A DNA stretch of 64,000 nucleotides from Limosilactobacillus equigenerosi DSM 18793 = JCM 14505 (GCF_001311375.1 NZ_BBAS01000004.1:53289-117288); one strand, 5' to 3'; shown: positions 49,161 through 58,950, numbered from the stretch's first letter. Program-made: numbers and translations. The notes: generated by a model not told the origin, from the letters alone.

Positions 49161-50578
49161 ATGGATTATTTGATATTTTTAAACGCAAAGCGAAAAAAAG
49201 AAACTGAAGCCACGCAACCGGATGCCACACCGACGGTCGAACAAGCAACGCCAGCGGCAGCCGAACCAGCGTCAACTGCTCCGGAAACAGTGGTAACTGA
49301 TGAAGAACAAGCAACCCCGGTAACGGAAGGATGAACACCGTAGTGACGGACGCAACCGCTGCTGAGGCGGAACCAATTGCCACGCCGGCGGATGCTGATA
49401 GTGAAGAACCGGCTGCAGTTGAAGCCTCAGTTTCAGCAGCCGCCGAAGCTAATGATGAAGCCCCCGCTGAAGAAGTTGATGTAGCTGCAACGGAAGAGCC
49501 AACGCCAGCGGCAGTTGATAATCCAGCACCAGCAGCGGAAGTTGAATCAGTTTCAGCCGAATCAGCACCGACTGCGGTGGAACCAACTGTAACAACAACT
49601 GCTGACGAAGATGACGAAGGTGATGAAGCTGATGAAGCGTCAGTTGAAACGAAGTACGAACACGGCCTTGCCAAATCGCGAAGTGGGTTTGGGGAACGCT
49701 TGAACCGTTTCTTAGCGCGGTTCCGTTCCGTTGATGAAGACTTCTTTGACGATCTCGAAGAATTAATGATTGAATCCGATGTTGGTTACGAAATGGCGGT
49801 GAAGTTAAGTGATAGCTTACGGGACGAAGTAAAACTACAAAACGCTAAGTCCAGCCAAGAAGTTTCCAATGTCATCATTGAAAAGATGGTTGAGTTGTAC
49901 GAAGCCGCGGGTGAAAATGAACAAGTCGCCTTAGCTACCGCACCAACGGGTCCAACGGTAATTATGTTTGTTGGGGTTAACGGGGCCGGGAAGACGACGA
50001 CGATTGGGAAGTTAGCAGCCCGTTACAAGCAGGCCGGTAAGAAAGTCTTATTAGCGGCTGGGGATACGTTCCGGGCCGGAGCCGCGGAACAATTAGACGT
50101 TTGGGCCAAACGGGACGGCGTTGACATCGTGACGGGACCCGAAAACGGTGATCCAGCGGCGGTCGTGTTTGACGCGGTCAAGCAAGCCAAAGCGGACAAC
50201 TACGACATTTTGTTAGTTGATACCGCCGGCCGGCTGCAAAACAAGGTCAATTTGATGAACGAATTGGCCAAGATGAAGCGCATTTTAACGCGTGAAATTC
50301 CGGATGCACCGCATGAAGTCTTATTAGTGTTGGATGCAACGACGGGGCAAAATGCGTTAAACCAAGCCAAAATCTTTAATGATAGTACTGACGTGACTGG
50401 GATTGTCTTAACGAAATTAGACGGTACGGCCCGTGGGGGGATTGTGTTAGCAATTCGCAATGAATTACACATCCCCGTTAAGTTAGTTGGGCTTGGGGAA
50501 CAAGTGAGTGACTTAGCCGACTTTGATGCGAGTGACTTTGTTTACGGGTTGTTTAAAGGGCTCGTGAAAGTCGATTAA
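49161..50578 (+). CDS. ftsY: signal recognition particle receptor FtsY, N terminus frame broken
   Basis: SRP receptor GTPase at the membrane. After ATG 49161 the frame shifts within two codons: the correct frame reads LFDIFKRKAK. Further breaks are at the A7 run 49193-49199 and near 49326-49331. A highly acidic, Ala/Glu-rich A domain of about 150 residues follows, then the NG domain with GVNGAGKTTTIGKLAARY, DTAGRLQNK and TKLDGTARGG. The repaired length is about 472 aa. Translation starts 9 bases after smc. Confidence 0.93.
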
Positions 50579-50596
50579 AAACGGGAGGATGGAGCA

Positions 50597-50939
50597 ATGG
50601 AACTCGAGAAGAATGAACGGGTGAATGCGTTATTCGCGTTTTACCAACCATTATTAACGACGAAGCAAAATGATTATTTGCAATTGTATTATGCCGATGA
50701 TTTTTCCTTGGGTGAAATTGCTGAAGAATTCGCCGTTTCGCGCCAAGCCGTCTACGATAACATTCGCCGGACGGAAAAAAATTTTGGAAGAGTACGAAGA
50801 TAAATTACATTTGTTGAAAAACTATACGTTACGTAATCAACAAACGGATGCCATTCAAGCGTATGTCCAAGCTAAGTATCCAGCTGATGAACAGCTACAA
50901 CAATTAGTGGCTGGGTTGGAAAACTTAGAAGAAGAATAG
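50597..50939 (+). CDS. ylxM: SRP-associated HTH protein YlxM, frame broken
   Basis: Small helix-turn-helix protein that in streptococci binds Ffh and scRNA and tunes SRP GTPase activity. [43 protein letters not shown] is the family core; after the A7 run 50775-50781 the frame shifts and [14 protein letters not shown] continues. 114 aa after removal of one A. It is normally next to ffh; here the asd gene and a terminator come between. Confidence 0.92.
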
Positions 50940-50950
50940 CAATGACCAAA

Positions 50951-50984
50951 TTGAGGCTCTCACAAGAGAGCCTCAATTTTTTTT
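50951..50984 (+). terminator. rho-independent terminator after ylxM
   Basis: TTGAGGCTCTC and GAGAGCCTCAA form a perfect 11-bp stem with loop ACAA and eight Ts. Confidence 0.93.
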
Positions 50985-51069
50985 ATTAATTTCACTGCAT
51001 TTTCTGGCTTAAATTAGTGTATAATGAAACCATTATCATGAATTTTTAATTAATGAAGGAGGCATTCCA

Positions 51070-52176
51070 ATGCCAAAGAAGTTACGAGTTGGAATTTTAG
51101 GGGCCACGGGAATGGTTGGCCAACGTTTTATTGAATTATTAGCTGATCACCCTTGGTTTGAAGTGGTCTTAGTAGCGGCTAGTGCACGGAATAAAGGGAA
51201 GACGTACCAAGAAGCTGTGGACGGTCGGTGGAAGATGGACACCGAAATTCCAGCCGCGGTGACCCAAATGGAACTTTATGCCGTGGAAGACGTGGATGAA
51301 ATTGCCAGTCAAGTTGACTTTGTTTTCTGTGCTGTTAACATGCCTAAAGATGAAATTAAGGCGATTGAAGAAGCGTACGCTAAGGCCGAAACACCGGTGG
51401 TTTCTAACAACAGTGCCCACCGCTGGACGCCGGACGTGCCAATGGTGGTGCCAGAAATTAATCCAGATCACTACGACGTCATTAAGTATCAACGGGAACG
51501 CTTAGGCACGAAGCATGGGTTTATTGCGGTGAAGCCAAATTGTTCCATTCAAAGCTACACCCCAGCGTTAACTGCTTGGCGGCAATTTGAACCAACTGAA
51601 GTGGTGGTATCAACGTACCAAGCAATTTCGGGAGCTGGGAAGAACTTTGCTGAATGGCCGGAAATGGTTGGCAATATTATTCCTTACATTGGCGGGGAAG
51701 AAGCTAAGTCCGAAAAGGAACCCCTCCAAGTTTGGGGCCATGTTGATGATGACCAAAAGGTAATTGTGAATGCGACGGATGTGAAGATTACGAGTCAATG
51801 TATCCGGGTGCCCGTTTTATATGGTCACACGGCCTCGGTTTTTGTGAACTTTAAGCAACACCCAACCAAGGAACAATTGATTCAGGCCTTAGAAGATTAT
51901 GCTGGTTATCCGCAAGCCGTTGGGTTACCAAGTGCCCCTAAGCAATTTATTCAATACTTAACGGACGATGATCGGCCACAAGTCCAACAAGATGTAAACT
52001 TCGAACACGGGATGGGAATTTCGATTGGTCGGTTACGTGAAGATAGCATTTTTGATTGGAAATTCGTCGGCTTATCTCACAACACTTTGCGCGGTGCCGC
52101 GGGTGGTGGGGTTTTAAGTGCTGAAGCCTTATATGAAAAGGGATATTTAAAGGCGAAAGCTGATTTAGATCTCTAA
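51070..52176 (+). CDS. asd: aspartate-semialdehyde dehydrogenase, long (archaeal/fungal-like) type
   Basis: NADPH-dependent reduction of aspartyl phosphate to the semialdehyde, on the way to lysine/diaminopimelate, methionine and threonine. GILGATGMVGQRF is the nucleotide site; the nucleophile Cys is in VKPNCSIQSY and the His in GHTASVFV. At 368 aa and with SNNSAHRW and GISIGRLR, it resembles the longer archaeal/fungal branch more than the common bacterial one. AAGGAGG precedes the ATG; terminators lie on both sides, so it is a stand-alone insertion between ylxM and ffh. Confidence 0.9.
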   Translation: MPKKLRVGILGATGMVGQRFIELLADHPWFEVVLVAASARNKGKTYQEAVDGRWKMDTEIPAAVTQMELYAVEDVDEIASQVDFVFCAVNMPKDEIKAIEEAYAKAETPVVSNNSAHRWTPDVPMVVPEINPDHYDVIKYQRERLGTKHGFIAVKPNCSIQSYTPALTAWRQFEPTEVVVSTYQAISGAGKNFAEWPEMVGNIIPYIGGEEAKSEKEPLQVWGHVDDDQKVIVNATDVKITSQCIRVPVLYGHTASVFVNFKQHPTKEQLIQALEDYAGYPQAVGLPSAPKQFIQYLTDDDRPQVQQDVNFEHGMGISIGRLREDSIFDWKFVGLSHNTLRGAAGGGVLSAEALYEKGYLKAKADLDL

Positions 52177-52182
52177 TGAATT

Positions 52183-52210
52183 AAGGAACGCTATTAACTA
52201 GCGCTCCTTT
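52183..52210 (+). terminator. rho-independent terminator after asd
   Basis: AAGGAACGCTA and TAGCGCTCCTT pair with one mismatch, followed by a T-run. Confidence 0.75.
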
Positions 52211-52273
52211 TTAATTTGGTGGTTGAATATGGTAAAATAAACCTTAGCACTTTAGAACACAGAGGAGATTATT

Positions 52274-53715
52274 ATGGCATTTGAAGGACTAACCGAACGA
52301 CTTCAAAAAACGATGGAAAAATTACGGCGGAAGCCAAAGTGACGGATGCTGATTTACGTGAAACGATGCGCGAAATTCGGCTGGCATTATTAGAAGCCGA
52401 CGTTAACTTTAAAGTGGTGAAGGACTTTGTGAAGACGGTCCAAGCCAAAGCAACTGGGGCCGAAGTTTTAAAAGGCTTAAATCCCGCCCAACAAATCGTC
52501 AAGATTGTTAATGAAGAATTAACTAATATGATGGGGGAAACGGCGGCGCCTTTAAATAAAGCTCCGCATATTCCAACCGTCATCATGATGGTGGGGCTGC
52601 AAGGGGCCGGGAAGACGACCACGGCCGGGAAGTTAGCCTTAAAGCTGAAAGAAGAAGACCAGGCGCGGCCGATGTTTATTGCGGCCGACGTTTACCGGCC
52701 AGCTGCCATTACCCAATTACAACAAGTGGCGGATTCGATTGACGTGCCCGTCTTTGAAATGGGGACGGATGTGGATCCCGTTGAAATTGTGCGCCAAGGG
52801 ATGACGCAAGCAGCGATTCAAAAGAACGATTACGTTATCATTGATACGGCCGGGCGGTTACAAATTGATGAAGCCTTAATGGATGAATTAGTTAAGATTA
52901 AGGAATTAACGCATCCTAACGAAATCTTACTCGTGGTCGACGCGATGACCGGGCAAAATGCGGTTAACACGGCGGAAGGATTCGACGACCAACTTGATAT
53001 CACGGGGGTTGTTTTAACCAAGCTCGATGGTGATACCCGGGGTGGGGCCGCCATGTCAATCCGGGCCGTAACCGGAAAACCAATTAAGTTCGTTGGGGAA
53101 GGGGAAAAGATGGAAAACTTAGATGTTTTCTATCCGGACCGGATGGCTTCTCGGATTCTAGGGATGGGGGACATGTTAACCCTGATTGAAAAGGCCCAAA
53201 AGAATTTTGACGAAGAACAAGCCGCTGAAACGATGCGGAAGATGCAAGAAAATTCCTTTGATTACAATGACTTCTTGGATCAAATTGACCAAATGACGAA
53301 GATGGGACCACTCGAAGATCTCTTAAAGATGATGCCGGGGATGGCGAACAATCCGGCCTTAAAGAATTTATCGATTGATCCAAAGCAATTCTTGCATATT
53401 AAGGCAATTATCCAATCCATGACGGAAGCCGAACGGACGAACCCGGACTTAATGAACCCAAGTCGGAAGAAGCGGTTAGCCGCTGGTTCTGGGCGCCCAA
53501 TCGTGGAAGTTAACCGGATGGTCAAGCAATTTGATCAAATGCGGAAGATGATGAATCAAATTACGAACGGTAACTTTGCGGGGATGCAAAATATGATGGG
53601 TGGCCTTGGTAATATGCCAGGGATGCCAGGTGGTAAGCTCGGGAAGATGGCGATGAACCAAATGGCCCGGCGAATGAAGAAGAACAAGAAAAAGCGGTTG
53701 AAGAAGCGGAAATAA
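52274..53715 (+). CDS. ffh: signal recognition particle protein Ffh, frame broken at the start
   Basis: SRP GTPase that binds signal sequences with the 4.5S/6S RNA. MAFEGLTERLQKTMEK is followed, after the A5 run 52317-52321, by ITAEAKVTDADLRETMREIR in another frame; one lost A explains it. The G domain has GLQGAGKTTTAGKLAL, DTAGRLQID and TKLDGDTRGG; the Met-rich M domain ends in a basic KKNKKKRLKKRK tail. 480 aa after repair, normal. AGAGGAG ribosome site. Confidence 0.95.
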
Positions 53716-53756
53716 ACCGGCTGGGAAAATAAATTTAGCCTGTCAAGAAAAAAACC

Positions 53757-53785
53757 TTTACAACCCCTGATTATCTTGGTATAGT
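53757..53785 (+). promoter_or_regulatory. rpsP promoter
   Basis: TTTACA (53757-53762) and TATAGT (53780-53785) are 17 bases apart, 35 bases before the rpsP start. Confidence 0.75.
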
Positions 53786-53820
53786 TAATATTGTTAAAAA
53801 ATCAATAGGAGGAAATTGCT

Positions 53821-54093
53821 ATGTCAACGAAGATTCGTTTAAAGCGCATGGGTTCCAAGAAGCGTCCATTCTACCGGATCGTGGTTGCTGACTCACGTGC
53901 TCCACGTGATGGTCGGTTCATCGAATCATTAGGTACTTACAACCCATTGACGACGCCAAAGACTGTTAACTTTGACGAAGAAGCTGTAATGGCTTGGTTA
54001 CAAAAGGGTGCGCAACCTTCAGACACGGTTCGTAACTTGTTACAACAAGGCGGCGTGATGAAGAAGTTCCACGAAGCTAAGTACACTAAGTAA
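53821..54093 (+). CDS. rpsP: 30S ribosomal protein S16
   Basis: Small-subunit assembly protein. [33 protein letters not shown] and YNPL are diagnostic. 90 aa, intact. SD AGGAGG. In most Lactobacillales a KH-domain gene (khpA) follows; here there are 160 bases of structured non-coding DNA and a terminator before rimM. Confidence 0.97.
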   Translation: MSTKIRLKRMGSKKRPFYRIVVADSRAPRDGRFIESLGTYNPLTTPKTVNFDEEAVMAWLQKGAQPSDTVRNLLQQGGVMKKFHEAKYTK

Positions 54094-54191
54094 GACGACC
54101 AATTAGATTTGCGGTTGATCATGATCGAAGCCACTAATTTAGTCGGATTTGATTGCAGCTGCGCAATCGTAAATTAACGCGTCTTAAAGAA
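54094..54191 (+). other. structured gap where khpA is usually found
   Basis: Between rpsP and rimM I see no gene. The sequence can pair in several ways: GATTGC/GCAATC forms a hairpin around AGCTGC, GACG near the start pairs with GCGTC near the end, and AATTAGATTTGCG resembles the reverse complement of CGCAATCGTAAATT. It may be part of the rpsP 3' UTR. Confidence 0.4.
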
Positions 54192-54193
54192 GG

Positions 54194-54226
54194 CTCCCAC
54201 AATCGCTGGTTGTGGGAGTTTTTTTT
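54194..54226 (+). terminator. rho-independent terminator after rpsP
   Basis: CTCCCACAA and TTGTGGGAG form a perfect 9-bp stem followed by eight Ts. Confidence 0.9.
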
Positions 54227-54253
54227 ATAGCAATTCTAAAATGAGGTTACACT

Positions 54254-54763
54254 ATGAATTTATATAAAGTTGGAAAGATTGTGAATACGCATGGGGTGCG
54301 GGGCGAAGTGAAAGTCATTGTAACGACTGATTTTGCGGACGAACGCTTCCAACCGGGCCAAACCTTGTATATCGAACAAGCTAATCAAGCCCCCTTAGCC
54401 GTGGAAGTTGCCCAAGCCCGGCCACACAAGGGAACGATGCTTGTTAAGTTTGTTGGTTATGACAATATTAATGATGTTCAATTTTTCCGGGATGCGAAAT
54501 TATCCGTTGCCGAAGACCAACAAGGTGAATTGGAAGACGGTCAATATTATTACCACCAAATTATTGGTTTAACCGTTGTGGATGAAGACGGTCAAACGCT
54601 CGGAAAGATTAAGGAAATTTTAGCACCGGGCGCCAACGACGTTTGGGTGGTCCAACGACCAGGGCAACGGGATTTATTATTACCGGTGATTGATGACGTT
54701 GTTAAAACGGTTGATTTGGAGGCCGGCACGGTAACGGTGGAATTATTGGAGGGCTTAGATTAA
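54254..54763 (+). CDS. rimM: ribosome maturation factor RimM
   Basis: Assists 30S head maturation by binding S19. Its N-terminal beta-barrel reads [18 protein letters not shown] and its PRC-barrel half [15 protein letters not shown] and [25 protein letters not shown]. 169 aa, intact. ATG 54254 after ATGAGGTTA. The stop TAA overlaps the trmD start by one base. Confidence 0.95.
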   Translation: MNLYKVGKIVNTHGVRGEVKVIVTTDFADERFQPGQTLYIEQANQAPLAVEVAQARPHKGTMLVKFVGYDNINDVQFFRDAKLSVAEDQQGELEDGQYYYHQIIGLTVVDEDGQTLGKIKEILAPGANDVWVVQRPGQRDLLLPVIDDVVKTVDLEAGTVTVELLEGLD

Positions 54764-55521
54764 TGCGAATTGATATTTTAAGTTTATTTCCGAACATGTT
54801 TGCGCCAATGCAAGAATCAATCGTCGGGAACGCCCAAGCTGATGGGTTAGTCGATGTTCATGTGACGGATTTTCGGCAGTTTACCACGGACAAGCATAAT
54901 CACGTTGATGACGCACCATTTGGGGGCGGGGCCGGAATGTTATTGCAAGCCCAACCGATCTTTGATGCGATGGATCACATTGAACAAGAAATTGCTGGTC
55001 AAGTGCCAAAAGGGCGGGTGATTTTACTGGATCCTGCGGGTCGGAAGTTTGATCAAGACTATGCCATGGAATTAGCCCAAGAAGAACACTTAACGTTTAT
55101 TTGTGGCCACTATGAAGGTTATGATGAACGGATTCGGGAATTAGTGACCGATGAAGCATCCTTAGGGGATTATGTCTTGACTGGGGGCGAATTAGCCGCC
55201 ATGGTCATGGTTGATGCCACGGTCCGCTTTGTGCCCGGAATTTTAGGGAACCATGAATCGGCCAGTGGGGATTCATTCTCGAACGGGTTATTAGAATATC
55301 CTCAATATACGCGACCAGCTGATTTCCGGGGAATGAAAGTCCCTGAAGTCTTAACGAGCGGGAATCACCAAAAGATTGCGGAATGGCGGATGAAAGAATC
55401 ATTACGGCGGACGTTGTTGCGCCGGCCGGACTTATTAGAAACGGCGCCATTAACGCGTGAGCAACAAATCATGTTGCAAGATTTAAAACTAGAATATGAA
55501 AACCCAGATTTAGCAGATTAG
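54763..55521 (+). CDS. trmD: tRNA (guanine-37-N1) methyltransferase TrmD
   Basis: Methylates G37 of tRNAs and prevents frameshifting. The trefoil-knot SAM site is seen as [13 protein letters not shown] and [39 protein letters not shown] and [24 protein letters not shown] complete it. 252 aa, intact; overlaps rimM by one base. Confidence 0.96.
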   Translation: MRIDILSLFPNMFAPMQESIVGNAQADGLVDVHVTDFRQFTTDKHNHVDDAPFGGGAGMLLQAQPIFDAMDHIEQEIAGQVPKGRVILLDPAGRKFDQDYAMELAQEEHLTFICGHYEGYDERIRELVTDEASLGDYVLTGGELAAMVMVDATVRFVPGILGNHESASGDSFSNGLLEYPQYTRPADFRGMKVPEVLTSGNHQKIAEWRMKESLRRTLLRRPDLLETAPLTREQQIMLQDLKLEYENPDLAD

Positions 55522-55523
55522 CC

Positions 55524-55553
55524 TTGTCAAAGGGTTAAGCTTTATGGTATATT
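55524..55553 (+). promoter_or_regulatory. rplS promoter
   Basis: TTGTCA (55524-55529) and TATATT (55548-55553) with an 18-base spacer, immediately after trmD. Confidence 0.7.
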
Positions 55554-55557
55554 ATTT

Positions 55558-55634
55558 ATTGGCGATTTAAAGCATATTAACGGTGTTCCGCTGGTTCCAA
55601 GGGGACGTAAGAATGTCGGCGAAAGGAAATTTGC
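55558..55634 (+). ncRNA. L19 leader (autoregulatory 5' UTR)
   Basis: The 5' UTR before rplS contains GTTCCGCTGGTTCCAAGGGGACG and GTCGGCGAAAGG, the short stems and purine motifs expected of the Firmicutes L19 leader. Identified by position and pattern; L19 would be the ligand. Confidence 0.6.
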
Positions 55635-55637
55635 ATT

Positions 55638-55994
55638 ATGCGTCAAAATCAATTATTAGAAAAGATCACTGCTAGCCAATTACGTAGTGACATTCCTGAC
55701 TTCCGTGCCGGGGACACGGTCCGGGTTAACGCCTTGATCGTTGAAGGTACGCGTGAACGGGTTCAAGTATTCGAAGGTGTTGTTATCAAGCGCCACGGTG
55801 CCGGAATCAACGCTACGTACACGGTACGTAAGATCAGTAACGGGGTTGGTGTGGAACGGACTTTCCCACTTCACTCACCTCGGGTAGAAAAGATCGAAGT
55901 TGTTCGTCAAGGTAAGGTTCGTCGGGCTAAGCTCTACTACTTACGTGAACGAACTGGTAAAAGCGCTCGTATTGCCGAACGGCGTCGAGGCTAA
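55638..55994 (+). CDS. rplS: 50S ribosomal protein L19
   Basis: Large-subunit protein at the subunit interface. [31 protein letters not shown] and [20 protein letters not shown] are diagnostic. 118 aa, intact. It is the last core gene before the prophage; its terminator is undamaged, so integration did not disturb it. Confidence 0.97.
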   Translation: MRQNQLLEKITASQLRSDIPDFRAGDTVRVNALIVEGTRERVQVFEGVVIKRHGAGINATYTVRKISNGVGVERTFPLHSPRVEKIEVVRQGKVRRAKLYYLRERTGKSARIAERRRG

Positions 55995-56004
55995 AACCAC
56001 TCAA

Positions 56005-56030
56005 AACCCTGCTGTGGCGGGGTTTTTCTT
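56005..56030 (+). terminator. rho-independent terminator of rplS
   Basis: AACCCTGC and GCGGGGTT around TGTG, followed by TTTC and TTTT. Confidence 0.85.
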
Positions 56031-56045
56031 TTGCAAAAAAAATAA

Positions 56046-56086
56046 TAAAAAAACTCCCTATCGATGAATGATCATCGTTTTGGGAG
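56046..56086 (-). terminator. integrase terminator
   Basis: Read on the minus strand, CTCCC and CGATGA pair with TCATCG and GGGAG around a short loop, followed by seven Ts. Confidence 0.75.
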
Positions 56087-56101
56087 CAAAATGGGAGCAA
56101 A
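56081..56101. repeat. direct repeats, candidate integrase arm sites
   Basis: TGGGAGCAAA occurs at 56081-56090 and 56092-56101, just past the integrase stop. Eleven-base-spaced decamers in this place are typical of arm-type binding sites near attL. Confidence 0.5.
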
Positions 56102-56105
56102 CTGA

Positions 56106-57239
56106 TTAAAGTTTGTCCAAAGCTGGGATAACTTTTTCCATTGCTTTTTCCGTTACGTGTAAATAAATTTCGTTAGTAATGCGGCTATCGTTATGGCCAA
56201 CACGTTGCTGGATGACGTAAAGTGGAACTCCTAGCTCTGCTAATTTAGAAATATGCGTGTGCCTGAAGATGTGCGAGCTAAGTGGCTTGTTAATCTTCAG
56301 GTCTTTTTTTTATTCCACGTAGAAAAGTATTTATTGCGGTTGTTTGGATTGGAGTTTGATTGCTTGTTGAAAAAAATAAATGGATCATTACCATGTTCAA
56401 TTTCTCGTTGTTTGTAAATCTCAACTGCTCGTGGTGATAAAATGATAGTTCTCATTCCGGCCGCCGTTTTTGTTCGGCTGGTTTTGCTTTGAAGTTCAAT
56501 TGGGATATGGTTGTAATCAAGCGTTCCAGTTATTTTAAGATAGTATTTACCATCTTTTTTTATAAACATCATCAAATGATAAGCTGGCGCTTTCGCCAAA
56601 ACGTGTGCCGGTTTGATAAAGCCATTCGCATAACTGAGCGTATGTTTCATTCCTTGAATAAGCCTCCTCAAGAAATGATTGTAATTCTTCTTCTTCTAAA
56701 AATTTGTTAGCTGTCGAACTTTTAATTTCATCATTTCGATAAGTGAGTTCAACTTTCTCAACAGGATTGTTGAGTAAGTAGTTTTTCTTTTTAGCAAATT
56801 TAAATAATTGTCCAATATGATTTTTGTACCTAGATGCGTACGAATTACTAATTGGATCTGGACGATAAAGTAAGGATTCAATAAATTCTGTTATGAGTTC
56901 AGGAGTAATGTTTGCAATCAGTGCATCAGAACCGATTTCTTTTTCAAAATTCTTTAAAGTAGTGACGTGGCTGTAATATGTTGATGAGCGAACACGGTTT
57001 TTGTAATATGCCAAATATTCATCAATTAATCGACCAAGCAATACTTCATCAAGTATTCCCTCTGAAGAATACCTTGCCATTATTTCATCGATTTTATGAT
57101 TAAGAACGGCGGATGCCTCTTTAATAGATTGACGACTTCCTGTTTCCATAGTTACAGAAACATATTTGAGTTTACCTGTTAACGGATCTCTGTAACGTTC
57201 TTTAAACCGCCATTTATCTCCTCGTTTTTCTTTCCACAT
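56106..57239 (-). CDS. int: phage tyrosine-recombinase integrase, two frame breaks
   Basis: Catalyses phage integration and excision. The N-terminal arm-binding domain (MWKEKRGDKWRFKERYRDPLTGKLKYV) and core-binding domain precede the catalytic part: Arg in GTRFGE, HIFRHTH, VGHND and the nucleophile Tyr in NEIYLHV. Frames break at the T7 run 56555-56561 and the T8 run 56304-56311; the errors cancel and the span is exactly 378 codons. GGAGGTG precedes the ATG at 57239. Confidence 0.92.
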
Positions 57240-57256
57240 TAAGGCACCTCCTTAAT

Positions 57257-57690
57257 TTATAAGGCGCATTGGTTATGACAATCATTACAGTAGTAGTCAG
57301 TCTTACCGGTTTTCTTGCCGGCAAAACCAGCTAATAATCCAATACCACCAGTTAAAACGGCACCACCGACAGCTTGCCGACTGAGAAACCTTTGCGATCA
57401 ATACCCATGATTTGTAAATCCGTACTTCCACAAAATGGGCATTTAGGCAATTCCAAACCATTTTCCTGTGTAGCAGTTTCTTTAACATTGCCGTTTTCGT
57501 CAATTTTAGAAGTGAATAAGGATGATGGCATTTTTGATAAGGCTTTAACTAATTTAGAAATTGATTGAGATCGTTCGTTACCAGTTACTTTGCACCAGCA
57601 ATCATAATGAATGCCACCATCAATTAAATCGTAAACAGGTTTTGAGAATTTATCTTCAACACCACAAATACAACAAACAATCTTTTTCAT
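57257..57690 (-). CDS. double zinc-ribbon protein with glycine-rich hydrophobic segment, frame broken
   Basis: Unknown phage-lysogeny protein. Cys pairs are seen in CCICG and CWCK at the N terminus, CPFCG in the middle and, in the frame after the break near 57355-57365, YYCNDCH at the C-terminal end. Between the last two lies a hydrophobic Gly-rich stretch (VLTGGIGLLAGFAG). The N terminus resembles DUF4428-type zinc ribbons. Its place between integrase and ImmA is where superinfection-exclusion or other lysogenic-conversion genes often lie. About 144 aa. Confidence 0.6.
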
Positions 57691-57700
57691 AATTTTCTCC

Positions 57701-58072
57701 TTAACTTGCTAATACTTGACGTACTAAATGATCATATTTAAACGGAATACCGAATAAGCTACAAAAACGAATTGAATTATCAGTAGGAATGTCATTAGCG
57801 TCGCAATACTTCCTTAGTAAATGCAATGCTGTGAATGACGCTGCCATTTCAGCTTGAGGGCTGTGAATGTCGTCCTGGTTAATCACGTGGCCAATTTCAT
57901 GAGCGATTATAAAGGGAATCTCGTTAGGATCATGCCAATTAGCGTTAATGATGATTAACTTAGCTTGCGGGAAACTAGTGGACGGGGTGTCTGGACTAAG
58001 TAATTTAGTTTGCTCAACCGAAATTCCTTTCTTAAATGCAAAATTGTAGAGCCAGCTAATTAGGTCGGACAT
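57701..58072 (-). CDS. ImmA/IrrE-family metallopeptidase, 123 aa
   Basis: Zinc peptidase of the type that cleaves the neighbouring CI-like repressor to induce a mobile element. The HEIGH motif (FIIAHEIGHVINQ) gives two zinc His and the catalytic Glu; AEMAASFTALHLL supplies the third acidic ligand region. It overlaps the repressor gene by 17 bases, so the two are co-translated. It is intact. Confidence 0.88.
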   Translation of the reverse strand: MSDLISWLYNFAFKKGISVEQTKLLSPDTPSTSFPQAKLIIINANWHDPNEIPFIIAHEIGHVINQDDIHSPQAEMAASFTALHLLRKYCDANDIPTDNSIRFCSLFGIPFKYDHLVRQVLAS

Positions 58073-58394
58073 TTAAATACCCCTTGATGATCCCCCGAAT
58101 AGTTTCACGGTCGGCATCCGTGATTGGACGACCTTCGTATTGTTGCATTTGATTAATTAATTCGTCTACCGTTTTTTTCTTTACTATCGATATTTTCTTT
58201 TTTTAGATCCAAGTAAGTAATCGGTTGAGATGTTAAAGATTTCTGCTAAGCGGGTAACAGCCCCGCTGGTTGGTTCGGCTTTGTTGTTTTCCCAAGCAGT
58301 GATAGTTGTTTGAGAAACTCCGACTAATCTTCCGAGTTCGGTTTGAGACATTCTTTTTTTCTTTACGCAAATCTTTAATTCTAGTCCCAATCAT
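58056..58394 (-). CDS. CI-like XRE repressor, two frame breaks
   Basis: Phage repressor of about 112 aa. MIGTRIKDLRKEK starts at ATG 58394 after AGAGGTAA; after the T7 run 58354-58360 the HTH continues as MSQTELGRLVGVSQTTITAWEN, then FNISTDYLLG; after the T7 run 58198-58204 the C-terminal half reads VDELINQMQQYEGRPITDADRETIRGII in a third frame. The last part resembles the short C-terminal tail of many small phage repressors. It overlaps the ImmA peptidase gene. Confidence 0.85.
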
Positions 58395-58438
58395 TTTTAT
58401 TACCTCTTTTTATTAATTGTTGTTACTAGAATATTAAC

Positions 58439-58516
58439 ATTTCTTAATATAAGAAATAAAGAAATAGCAAAAAAATTAATAAAAGTTATTGACATATTAA
58501 GTAAACTTAATATAAT
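58439..58516. promoter_or_regulatory. lysis-lysogeny switch: cro promoter and two operators
   Basis: The cro promoter has TTGACA (58489-58494) and TATAAT (58511-58516), 16 bases apart, with the perfect palindrome ATTAAGTAAACTTAAT (58496-58511) filling the spacer. A second palindrome, ATTTCTTAATATAAGAAAT (58439-58457), lies towards the CI gene. They share CTTAAT/ATTAAG half-sites and are the likely CI/Cro operators. Confidence 0.75.
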
Positions 58517-58569
58517 GGTATTTGTAAGGTTGATACAGACCTTAACAAAGCAGGGAAGGAGGTGGTACG

Positions 58570-58778
58570 ATGCCAGAACCTAATTTACGGATGTTGCGTT
58601 ACAGCAAAGGATTATCTCAGAAAGAGCTAGCTAAGGCTATTGGGTGAGTCAGACAACAGTTACTTTGTGGGAACAAGGGAAATCTAAGCCCAGTTTGGGA
58701 AGTGCGGTTAAATTAGCCAATTTTTACGCGGTTGATTTAACGGTTATTTCTAATGCAATAAATTATCATTTTAGTTAA
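58570..58778 (+). CDS. Cro-like XRE regulator, frame broken
   Basis: About 69 aa. LRMLRYSKGLSQKELAKAIG is cut by a TGA at the G3 run 58642-58644; one added G gives VSQTTVTLWEQGKSKPSLGSAVKLANFY, completing the HTH. GGGAAGGAGGTGG precedes the ATG. It is the first gene of the rightward early operon, opposite CI. Confidence 0.8.
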
Positions 58779-58824
58779 TAAAGTTACGTATGTTTATTAA
58801 TTTTAATTAATAAAGGAGGTAAAG

Positions 58825-58950
58825 ATGGAATTACAAGAATTTACAAACGGAAGCATTAAGTTGCCAGTTAAGGAAGTTAATGGAGATATTTACATTGATG
58901 CTGAAAAAGCATCGATTGGGAATCTTGAAAGGAGGCGGTTTAATAGATGA
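58825..58950 (+). CDS. short antirepressor-like N-terminal fragment, 41 aa
   Basis: ATG 58825 follows AAAGGAGG. The product starts MELQEFTNGSIKLPVKEVNGD and continues IYIDAEKASIG, like the N terminus of the antirepressor or Rha-type proteins of lactobacillus phages, but then runs NLERRRFNR and stops. It looks like a truncated gene whose rest was deleted; the ATGA at its end couples it to the next gene. Confidence 0.5.
   Translation: MELQEFTNGSIKLPVKEVNGDIYIDAEKASIGNLERRRFNR

Noticed and set aside
49159..49674. Minus-strand open frame rich in Ser and Ala opposite ftsY
   Set aside because: It reflects the repetitive acidic A domain of FtsY read backwards; no homologue pattern and no start signal.
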